Assembly (NCBI GenBank): GCA_004525465.1
Contig: SPCN01000126.1
Coordinates: 1-6,742 of the forward strand
Direction: 5' to 3'
DNA length: 6,742 nucleotides
DNA from: Chrysiogenales bacterium
Lineage (GTDB): Bacteria; Acidobacteriota; Aminicenantia; UBA2199
Shown in pieces: positions 1 to 5,372 of the stretch. Made by a program: the position numbers and the translations under genes. Every line of letters starts with the position of its first letter. Position 1 is the first letter of the stretch. The notes under the pieces were generated by a model that worked only from the letters and a program-made list of their open reading frames with translations, did not search any database and was not told the DNA's origin.

Positions 1-1017
1 AAGGCGCAAGAGGAACTGCTGGACTTCAACGGCATCGGGCTGTCGATCATGGAGATCAGCCACCGCTCCAAGGATTTCGAGGCCGTGATCAATGGCGCCG
101 AAGCCAAGATCCGCAGCCTGCTCGGCGTGCCGGAGAACTTCGCGGTCATGTTCCTGCAGGGCGGCGCCAGCCTGCAGTTCGGCATGATCCCCATGAACCT
201 GCTCATCGGCAAGAAGGCCGACTACGTCAACACCGGCGCCTGGGCAAAAAAAGCGATTAAGGAAGCCAAGCTGTTCGGAACCGTAAACGTCATTGCCAGT
301 TCCGAAGACAAGAATTTTTCCTATGTCCCCGGGGACCTGAAGTTCTCCCCCGACGCCCGGTATGTGCACATCACCTCCAACGAGACCATCGGCGGCATCC
401 AGTTCTCCAAGTTCCCCGACACCGGAAATATACCCCTGATTATCGACATGTCCTCGGATATCTTCAGCCGCAAGATCGATTTCAAGAACATCGGCATGAT
501 CTACGCCGGCGCCCAGAAGAACATCGGCCCTTCCGGAGTCACCCTGGTCATCATGCGCAACGACCTGATCGAAGCCTGTACGGAAGGTCTGACCACCATG
601 CTCAGCTACAAGACACACGCCAAAGAAAAATCCATGTACAACACCCCGCCCTGCTTCGCCATCTACATTATCAAGCTGGTCATGGAGTGGATCGAGGGCC
701 TGGGCGGCCTGGCGGCCATTGAAGAAATCAACGAGAAGAAAGCCAAGGCCCTGTACGACGCCATCGACAACAGCGACGGCTACTACAAAGGCACCGCCAA
801 TGTCTCGGACCGCTCCAGGATGAACGTCACCTTCCGCCTGCCCTCGGAGGAACTGGAAGAGAAATTCATCAATGATGCCAAGAAAGTCGGATTCATCGGC
901 TTGAAGGGGCACCGCAGCGTCGGCGGCTGCCGGGCATCCATTTACAACGCCATGGGACTCGACGGCGTACTGGCCCTGACCCAATTCATGGAAAAATTCG
1001 CCAAGGAAAACAAATAA
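1..1017 (+). CDS. serC: Phosphoserine aminotransferase, 5'-truncated by window edge
   Basis: PLP-dependent class V aminotransferase of serine biosynthesis: converts 3-phosphohydroxypyruvate plus glutamate to phosphoserine plus 2-oxoglutarate in the cytoplasm. The reading frame is open from base 1, and residues before the first ATG at 49 already match the family (ELLDFNGIGLSIMEISHR), so the true start lies upstream and about 25-30 residues are missing; 338 are present. Visible active-site landmarks (fragment numbering): SHRSK (20-24), the LQGGAS phosphate-binding loop, GAW stacking tryptophan, HITSNETIGG, IIDMSSD with the PLP-ring aspartate, the Schiff-base lysine in GAQKNIGPSG (K173, bases 517-519), YNTPP, and the C-terminal GLKGHRSVGGCRASIYNAM. 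All key residues are present, so the enzyme should be active. A terminator-like hairpin follows directly, so it is probably transcribed separately from the genes downstream. Confidence 0.96.
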   Translation, partial: KAQEELLDFNGIGLSIMEISHRSKDFEAVINGAEAKIRSLLGVPENFAVMFLQGGASLQFGMIPMNLLIGKKADYVNTGAWAKKAIKEAKLFGTVNVIASSEDKNFSYVPGDLKFSPDARYVHITSNETIGGIQFSKFPDTGNIPLIIDMSSDIFSRKIDFKNIGMIYAGAQKNIGPSGVTLVIMRNDLIEACTEGLTTMLSYKTHAKEKSMYNTPPCFAIYIIKLVMEWIEGLGGLAAIEEINEKKAKALYDAIDNSDGYYKGTANVSDRSRMNVTFRLPSEELEEKFINDAKKVGFIGLKGHRSVGGCRASIYNAMGLDGVLALTQFMEKFAKENK

Positions 1018-1048
1018 CGACGAAACCAGAATAACCTGCTTGTCGCTG

Positions 1049-1083
1049 AAACCTGTAAAAGTCGCAAAGGAAACAGGTTTTTT
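1049..1083 (+). terminator. Rho-independent terminator-like hairpin after serC
   Basis: Perfect 8-bp inverted repeat AAACCTGT (1049-1056) / ACAGGTTT (1073-1080) with a 16-nt loop, ending in a run of six T (1078-1083). It starts 31 nt after the serC stop. The large loop and modest GC content of the stem make it weaker than a textbook terminator, but its place between serC and a new promoter fits termination. Confidence 0.55.
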
Positions 1084-1093
1084 CGTGCAAAAG

Positions 1094-1122
1094 TTGACAG
1101 GAATGAAAAAATCTGCTACTAT
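1094..1122 (+). promoter_or_regulatory. Sigma70-type promoter with extended -10
   Basis: Perfect -35 TTGACA (1094-1099), 17-nt spacer, -10 TACTAT (1117-1122), with TGC directly before it (1114-1116) giving the extended -10 TGn motif. Predicted transcription start is about 1129-1130, some 30 nt before the leader ORF and about 120 nt before the SerA-like gene. It is the best promoter match I saw in the window and probably drives the downstream cluster. Confidence 0.75.
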
Positions 1123-1144
1123 TTTATCCTGGAATTGAACAAGG

Positions 1145-1190
1145 GAGGTATTTTAGCCATGCAAACGGTTTTTTCATTTCTGAATACCTC
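1145..1190 (+). promoter_or_regulatory. Hairpin that can sequester the leader-ORF Shine-Dalgarno
   Basis: GAGGTATT (1145-1152) is perfectly complementary to AATACCTC (1183-1190); a T-G wobble (1153/1182) could extend the stem to 9 bp. The left arm covers most of the Shine-Dalgarno AGGGAGGT (1142-1149), and the ATG at 1159 lies in the 28-nt loop. In the mRNA this would hide the ribosome-binding site until melted or bypassed. The pairing is seen in the sequence; a regulatory role is inferred, and I do not recognise a known riboswitch class. Confidence 0.45.
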
Positions 1191-1254
1191 AAGCCCAAAC
1201 CAGCCTCAGTTCTCCCCTGCCGTTGCAGGAACTCCGGAGCTTTCGCGCCCATGA
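1159..1254 (+). CDS. Putative 31-aa leader peptide, coupled to the SerA-like gene
   Basis: A short ORF of 31 codons (begins MQTVFSFLNTSS, ends TPELSRP) with a near-perfect Shine-Dalgarno, AGGGAGGT, 9 nt before its ATG and about 30 nt after the predicted transcription start. It is the first translatable ORF on the transcript. Its stop overlaps the next start as ATGA (1251-1254), the usual arrangement for translational coupling, and the next gene has only a weak GGAG 11 nt from its start. The peptide has five Ser and five Pro but no run of a single amino acid, so classical amino-acid attenuation is not evident. I recognise no domain, signal peptide or membrane segment. It may be a regulatory upstream ORF rather than a functional peptide, or simply a chance ORF. 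Confidence 0.45.
   Translation: MQTVFSFLNTSSPNQPQFSPAVAGTPELSRP
1208..1233 (+). promoter_or_regulatory. Bulged hairpin just before the SerA-like gene's ribosome-binding site
   Basis: AGTTC (1208-1212) pairs with GAACT (1229-1233), and CTGC (1217-1220) pairs with GCAG (1225-1228) around a CGTT loop, leaving a 4-nt bulge TCCC (1213-1216). The structure ends 2 nt before the GGAG (1236-1239) that serves the start at 1251. A ribosome translating the leader ORF would unfold it. The bulge region CTCCC (1212-1216) could instead pair with GGGAG (1143-1147) of the leader Shine-Dalgarno. Function is inferred. Confidence 0.3.
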
Positions 1255-1625
1255 TCAGGATCCTGATCGCTGACCGCTTGTCCGCCAAAACCATGGATCT
1301 TCTCAATGAAATTCCCGAGTTCGAAACCAGTGAAAAAATCGGACTGTCCTCAGCCCAGCTTCAGGAAGAAATAAAGAACGCCGATGCCCTGATCATCAGT
1401 GGTTCCATGCCGCTGAGCGAAGAAATCCTGAACCAGGGCGGCGATCTGAAATTAATCGTTCGCAGCAGCGGCGGTTCCGGCCCCATCGATACGGCGGCCG
1501 CCCAAAGCAAGAACATTGAGATCCGCACCGCAGAGGGCCACCATACGGCCCAATCCGGTGAAAAATTAGAAGAAACGATCGAGATAGATGTGATCGCGAT
1601 CCTGAAAGAATTCTTCAATGTGTAA
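1251..1625 (+). CDS. SerA-like substrate-binding domain lacking the NAD-binding domain (124 aa)
   Basis: The first ~94 residues follow the N-terminal half of the D-3-phosphoglycerate dehydrogenase substrate-binding domain: MIRILIADRLS, ADALIISGSMPLSEEIL, then KLIVRSSGGSGPIDTAAAQ aligned with the usual KVIGRAGVGVDNIDVEAAT. Where SerA would enter its ~180-residue Rossmann domain, this protein passes at 95-98 (EGHH) into a tail (98-121) that aligns without gaps, from memory, to the C-terminal part of the same domain in E. coli SerA (HIGGST...GLEV), with the catalytic-position His (H98). There is no GxGxxG, no catalytic Arg or Glu. The phosphate-binding Arg-Ser is replaced by Ser-Gly (50-51) and the conserved Asp-Asn by Gly-Pro (78-79). 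Dehydrogenase activity is therefore not expected. The frame is clean, with a promoter and coupled start, so it may be an expressed pseudoenzyme or small regulatory or binding protein; a decayed serA is the alternative. Serine synthesis would need another SerA. Confidence 0.75.
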   Translation: MIRILIADRLSAKTMDLLNEIPEFETSEKIGLSSAQLQEEIKNADALIISGSMPLSEEILNQGGDLKLIVRSSGGSGPIDTAAAQSKNIEIRTAEGHHTAQSGEKLEETIEIDVIAILKEFFNV

Positions 1626-1655
1626 AACAATTCATTCCAAGCAGGCGAAAAAAAC

Positions 1656-2504
1656 ATGACAACCATCGTCGGCAATAAACTCAATTCCGCCAACAAGAAA
1701 GTCCTGGACCGCATGAACAAGATGGACATCGAATTCATCAGAAAAGAAGCCCAGACCCAGATTGAAGCCGGGGCCGAGTATATCGAGATCAACGCCCTGT
1801 CACTGCTGCACAACGAAACCCCGTTCCTGCGCGAGATCATTCCCATGCTGGAAAAGCTGGATTCCAAATTGGTGATCGTCAGTGAAAATGTTGAGGCGCT
1901 CAAGGAAGCCCTGCTTATCGCCAAAAACCCGATCATTATCGGCGCCGTTGAATACGACATCGAAAAGATCGATTTTCTCATCGACACAGTTATGGAGAAG
2001 AACGCCAAGATCATCGCCCTGATCAAGGACAAGCGCAACAACCATTCCAACACTCCGGAAAAATCGTTGCTGATCGCCCAAAAATACATCGATTACCTGC
2101 TCGACCGTGGCATGAAGCGGCAGGATATCCTGCTGGATCCCCAAATCTCCCCCCTGGAAGAGAATTTCAACAGCGGCCGTATCTTCCTTGACACGCTGGA
2201 ATTATTCAAATTGGATTTCCCGCAGGTCAAGACCATGGCCAACGTGTCGCACCTGTCCGAGGGCCTGCCCAAACGCCACCTGATCGCATCTTATTTTGTT
2301 TCGTTGGCCATCGCCAAGGGGCTCGACTACATCGTTACCAACGTTCTCGATGAAAACTTCATCGAATCGATCATCACCACCATGTCGATTATCGGCAAGG
2401 ACAAGAACCTGCAGGCCTACTTGAAATATTGCCGCAATCACAAAGAATTGAAGTTAAAAGGAATAAAGGATGCAGGATCAAAAAATAAAAGAGATCTTAA
2501 TTGA
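1656..2504 (+). CDS. Methyltetrahydrofolate methyltransferase-like pterin-binding protein
   Basis: 282-aa TIM-barrel protein of the pterin-binding family (dihydropteroate synthase / methyl-H4folate:corrinoid methyltransferase, as in AcsE and the MetH folate domain). Family features: IVGNKLN near the N-terminus (cf. GERIN), then EAGAEYIEINA (38-47), VSEN followed by a helix, LLDPQISP with D161, and MANVSH with N196, the last two matching the pterin-contact Asp and Asn of AcsE. The DHPS hallmark NxTPDSFSDGG is absent, which favours the methyltransferase branch. Deviations: Glu44 replaces the usual Asp of the DxN strand, and Val replaces the Asp before the VSEN Ser. The expected role is methyl transfer between methyl-H4folate and a corrinoid carrier, but no corrinoid protein or activase is nearby. 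Start ATG has an AGG 10 nt upstream and lies 30 nt after the preceding gene. Substrate is uncertain. Confidence 0.75.
   Translation: MTTIVGNKLNSANKKVLDRMNKMDIEFIRKEAQTQIEAGAEYIEINALSLLHNETPFLREIIPMLEKLDSKLVIVSENVEALKEALLIAKNPIIIGAVEYDIEKIDFLIDTVMEKNAKIIALIKDKRNNHSNTPEKSLLIAQKYIDYLLDRGMKRQDILLDPQISPLEENFNSGRIFLDTLELFKLDFPQVKTMANVSHLSEGLPKRHLIASYFVSLAIAKGLDYIVTNVLDENFIESIITTMSIIGKDKNLQAYLKYCRNHKELKLKGIKDAGSKNKRDLN
2456..2462 (+). promoter_or_regulatory. Shine-Dalgarno fixing the start of the YdcH-like gene
   Basis: AAAAGGA ends 7 nt before the ATG at 2470. It lies inside the 3' end of the methyltransferase-like gene and supports a real 35-nt overlap between the two genes. Confidence 0.6.
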
Positions 2505-2703
2505 AAAGGACAGTTCCTTTAAAAAGTTGTTCTTAAGACATCAGGGACTTGAGGAAAAACTGCAATATTTCCTGAAGAAAAAGTTCAAGTCCGAAGAAGA
2601 ACTGGTCGAGGCTCAAAACATTAAGAAGGAAAAACTCAAGCTGAAGGATGCCATGCAAAAACAGATATACTCCTTCAAGAAAAAGCCTGGCGGCAATGGA
2701 TAA
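2470..2703 (+). CDS. Small YdcH/DUF465-family protein
   Basis: 77-aa, lysine-rich, probably all-helical protein. Residues ~14-62 follow the YdcH/DUF465 pattern: DSSFKKLFLRHQGLEEKL (first helix with the conserved His and Leu-Glu), a short turn with KKKFKSEEELVEAQ, and a second helix with KKEKLKLKDAM (53-62), matching the family's LKKEKLxLKD signature. The fold is expected to be a short helical hairpin or coiled coil; the family's molecular function is unknown to me. The start at 2470 overlaps the upstream gene by 35 nt and has a good Shine-Dalgarno; its stop overlaps the start of pssA by 8 nt (ATGGATAA), implying coupling. The tail after residue 66 is basic and glycine-rich. No signal peptide or membrane segment is visible. 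Confidence 0.7.
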   Translation: MQDQKIKEILIEKDSSFKKLFLRHQGLEEKLQYFLKKKFKSEEELVEAQNIKKEKLKLKDAMQKQIYSFKKKPGGNG

Positions 2704-3556
2704 AGATAATTCACTGGAGGACAACATCGAGTCGAAGCCATTAACGAAAATGAAAAGAAAAAGAATCAGCAAACCCAAGATCTCGACTCTGACCCGCATT
2801 TCCTTTTTGCCGTCGCTGTTCACCATGCTGAACCTTTTCCTGGGATATAAGGCCCTTATCTACATCATCGGCCCCAAGCAGAATTTCAAAATCGCGATTT
2901 ACTATATCACGGCCAGCGTCATCATGGACGGCTTCGACGGCACCATCGCCCGGCTGACCCATACCGAATCCAATTTCGGCATGCAGCTTGATTCTCTGGT
3001 CGACGCCGTTACTTTCGGCCTGGTCACCTCCATGCTGGCTTTCGAATGGGGTTTTCAATCAGGCCTTACCCAGATCGGCAGCATCGTCAGTTTCGTATTC
3101 CTGAGTGCCGGGTTGATCCGCTTGGCCCGTTTCAATGTGTTCAAGGAAGCGCATGCCTTCCCGGCCAACATTTTCATCGGCATGCCCATTCCCACCGCGG
3201 CCCTATCCATCTGCTCGGTCGTGCTTGTGTTCGGCGGCAAACCGCCGCTGTCGCGGACAGGCATCCTGTTTTTTTCACTTTACATCCTCCTTATCTCACT
3301 GTTAATGATCTCCAACGTCAAATACAGGACCATGAAAAAACTCGTTCTTAAAAACAGCCTGAGAACCCTTTTTCTTCTGGCCCTGATCGTCGGTTGCCTG
3401 GTCATCTTCCCCGATATCACCATCCCCATCCTGACTTTTTCATATATGTTATCGCCGCTGTTATTCTATTTGTTCTTCAGGAAATCCAAAAACACTGAAG
3501 CCTCAGGCGGCGATAAAAAAGCCGAGTCACCCCAAGTAACCAAGAGCGGAGCCTGA
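2696..3556 (+). CDS. pssA: CDP-diacylglycerol--serine O-phosphatidyltransferase
   Basis: Integral inner-membrane CDP-alcohol phosphatidyltransferase (286 aa) that makes phosphatidylserine from CDP-diacylglycerol and L-serine, the step towards phosphatidylethanolamine. The complete family signature D-x2-DG-x2-AR-x8-G-x3-D-x3-D spans residues 78-103 (MDGFDGTIAR ... GMQLDSLVD), with metal-binding D78, D81, D99 and catalytic D103. The PssA-specific GLIRLARFNV and FIGMPIPTAA motifs follow, as does LPSLFTMLNLFLGY (38-51) before the first helix. I see roughly seven or eight hydrophobic segments, a basic N-terminus (KMKRKRISKPK) and a polar charged C-terminal tail. The start at 2696 was preferred to the in-frame ATG at 2648 because that would add 16 atypical residues and has no properly spaced Shine-Dalgarno; ATG 2750 (before KRKRIS) is another possibility. 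It overlaps the preceding gene by 8 nt. No decarboxylase gene (psd) is in the window. Confidence 0.92.
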   Translation: MDKDNSLEDNIESKPLTKMKRKRISKPKISTLTRISFLPSLFTMLNLFLGYKALIYIIGPKQNFKIAIYYITASVIMDGFDGTIARLTHTESNFGMQLDSLVDAVTFGLVTSMLAFEWGFQSGLTQIGSIVSFVFLSAGLIRLARFNVFKEAHAFPANIFIGMPIPTAALSICSVVLVFGGKPPLSRTGILFFSLYILLISLLMISNVKYRTMKKLVLKNSLRTLFLLALIVGCLVIFPDITIPILTFSYMLSPLLFYLFFRKSKNTEASGGDKKAESPQVTKSGA

Positions 3557-3566
3557 AAGTCGGCTC

Positions 3567-5369
3567 ATGACAGACGAGAACTCGCTGTATAGTTATTTCC
3601 GGCCTTTCCTGAGACGTTTCATGTTGGCCCTTGTTTTCATGGCCATGGTGGCTGTCTTTACCGCTTTTTTCGCCGTGATCATCCAGCCGGTCATCGATGA
3701 ATTGTTCATCCAGGGCGGCGGCCGCCTGGCCGAAAAAAGCAAATTCATCCGCAACCTGATCATGAGCGTTCTGCATGTCGGGGAAGATAAAATGGTCCTG
3801 GTCCTGCCGCAATTGCTGTTCGTGGCCTTTCTCGGCCAGGCGATATTCTCATTTCTATCCCTATATTCGATGAAAACGCTGGGACTGAAAGTGGTGCGCA
3901 ACATTCGTGACAAACTGTACCGCCATCTGATCCACCAGTCCATCGATTTTTTGAGCAAAGCCCGGACCGGTGACCTGGTGTCGCGCATATCCAACGACAT
4001 CGAAAAGATCAAGCTGGCCGTGGCCGAAACCCTGGCCGTCTATATCCGGGAAACGCTGACCCTGGTCGGCCTGCTGGCCGTGGTTTTCTTCCAGGACTGG
4101 AAAATGGCCACGCTTTCGCTTGTTTTAATGCCGGTAGCAGCCGTCCCCCTGGTATATTTCGGACGCAAAGTGAAAAAGCGCGGAATCCAGTCCCAGGAAA
4201 CCATCGGCGACCTGGCCAACTTCATGAGCGAATCGGCCATGGGCAACAAAATCGTCAAGGCTTACAACATGGAGGAATTCGAGATCAACAAGTTCCGCCA
4301 GCTCAACCAGAAGCATTTTCGCATCAACGCCAAGATCGCGCTGGCCTATTCACTTGTGGCTCCGGTCATGGACATCATCGGCGGCCTGGTGGCGGCCGGC
4401 CTGTTCACGGTGGGCATGCATCGGATTTCCCAAGGCACCCTATCCCCGGGGCAGTTCACCTCGTTTTTGACCGCGCTCTTCCTGATGTACAGCCCGATCA
4501 AACGACTCTCCCTGGCCCACAACGATTACCAACAGGGCCAGGCCGGCTATGAGCGGGTCCGCCAGATCATCAATAGCGAAAATAACATCAAGGACAGGTC
4601 CTCGGCCATTGATATAAAGAGCATCCGCGGTGAGGTGGAATTCAAGAACGTGCATTTCGCTTACCAGCCGGGCATAGCGGTTTTGAAAAACATCTCTTTT
4701 CTGGCCGAACCCAACGAAATGGTGGCCCTGGTCGGGGCCAGCGGTTCGGGCAAGACAACCATCATGAATATCCTGCTGCGCTTTTATGAATCTGAAGCCG
4801 GTGAAATTTTCATTGACGGCCGTGACATCCGCTCCATTACCTTGAAATCGCTGCGTGAACAGATCGGATTGGTCACCCAGGATGTGTTCCTCTTTAACGA
4901 CACTATTCTCAACAACATCGCTTACGGCCGCAGAAAATACTCCCAGGAAGATATTCAGCAGGCCGCCGCCATCGCCCGCGCCGCTGATTTCATTTCCGAA
5001 CTGCCGCTGAAATTTGAAGCCGTGGTAGGCGAACGCGGCATATTTCTGTCCAACGGCCAGCGCCAACGCATTTCCATTGCCAGGGCCGTGTTGAAAAAAC
5101 CGCGCATCCTCATTTTTGACGAAGCCACTTCCTCGCTGGATTCCGAATCGGAAAAACTGATCCAGGAAGCCATGGCCGAAGTCATGAAAAACCGCACCAC
5201 CTTCGTCATCGCCCACCGCCTGAGCACCATCATCGAAGCCGACCGCATCCTGGTCATCGAAAACGGCGAGATCAAGGAGAGCGGCAACCACCGCGAACTC
5301 CTGAAAAAACGCGGCCTCTACTATTCCCTGTACAATTTGCAATTCCCGGAAATGAACATTATAATGTGA
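3567..5369 (+). CDS. msbA: Lipid A export ABC transporter, MsbA type
   Basis: 600-aa half-transporter with fused membrane and ATPase domains, expected to act as a homodimer that flips core-lipid A across the inner membrane. Six membrane segments lie at about 18-42, 77-99, 156-176, 179-199, 260-284 and 295-312, with the long cytoplasmic loops typical of type IV exporters (RTGDLVSRISNDIEKIK at 133-149). In the nucleotide-binding domain: Walker A GASGSGKT (390-397, K396), Q-loop Gln438 (VTQDVFLFNDT), signature LSNGQ (494-498) followed by RQRISIARA, Walker B ILIFDEATSSLD with D518 and catalytic E519, and switch His550 (IAHRLSTI). The signature has Asn in place of the first Gly of LSGGQ; everything else is canonical. 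The start is 10 nt after pssA, with only a weak ribosome-binding site, so coupled translation is likely. MsbA is the best fit by length and motifs, but other lipid or drug exporters of this class cannot be excluded. Confidence 0.85.
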   Translation: MTDENSLYSYFRPFLRRFMLALVFMAMVAVFTAFFAVIIQPVIDELFIQGGGRLAEKSKFIRNLIMSVLHVGEDKMVLVLPQLLFVAFLGQAIFSFLSLYSMKTLGLKVVRNIRDKLYRHLIHQSIDFLSKARTGDLVSRISNDIEKIKLAVAETLAVYIRETLTLVGLLAVVFFQDWKMATLSLVLMPVAAVPLVYFGRKVKKRGIQSQETIGDLANFMSESAMGNKIVKAYNMEEFEINKFRQLNQKHFRINAKIALAYSLVAPVMDIIGGLVAAGLFTVGMHRISQGTLSPGQFTSFLTALFLMYSPIKRLSLAHNDYQQGQAGYERVRQIINSENNIKDRSSAIDIKSIRGEVEFKNVHFAYQPGIAVLKNISFLAEPNEMVALVGASGSGKTTIMNILLRFYESEAGEIFIDGRDIRSITLKSLREQIGLVTQDVFLFNDTILNNIAYGRRKYSQEDIQQAAAIARAADFISELPLKFEAVVGERGIFLSNGQRQRISIARAVLKKPRILIFDEATSSLDSESEKLIQEAMAEVMKNRTTFVIAHRLSTIIEADRILVIENGEIKESGNHRELLKKRGLYYSLYNLQFPEMNIIM

Positions 5370-5372
5370 CCC

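Noticed and set aside
1..240. Richer GC content in the first ~240 bases of serC than just after it
   Set aside because: The protein stays continuous and canonical across the change, so it looks like local codon variation rather than recombination or transfer.
1033..1065. Imperfect direct repeat AACCTG...GTCGC at 1033-1046 and 1050-1065
   Set aside because: Short and diverged; the second copy forms part of the terminator-like stem. The first AACCTG could also pair with CAGGTT (1074-1079), but with no more complementarity than the main stem.
1232..1239. Palindrome CTCCGGAG before the SerA-like start
   Set aside because: An 8-bp palindrome is too short to call an operator; it simply contains the GGAG ribosome-binding site.
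1159..1254. Classical amino-acid attenuation leader for serine
   Set aside because: The five Ser codons are scattered and of mixed types, and no terminator hairpin with a T run follows before the SerA-like gene.
1159..1300. Frameshift joining the 31-codon ORF to the SerA-like gene as one longer protein
   Set aside because: The SerA-like frame begins with MIRILIADRLS, the normal SerA N-terminus, so no upstream extension is needed and the 31 residues match nothing in SerA.
1361..2089. 242-codon open frame on the minus strand
   Set aside because: Antisense to the SerA-like and methyltransferase-like genes, spans their junction, low-complexity Ser/Ile/Met composition, no ribosome-binding site or family match.
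2648..2695. Upstream in-frame ATG extending pssA by 16 residues
   Set aside because: No properly spaced Shine-Dalgarno, longer overlap with the YdcH-like gene, and the added residues are unlike PssA N-termini; ATG 2696 gives the usual stop/start overlap.
3046..3351. 101-codon + strand frame inside pssA
   Set aside because: Out-of-frame shadow rich in Arg, His and Pro; pssA carries the full catalytic signature and transmembrane pattern in its own frame.
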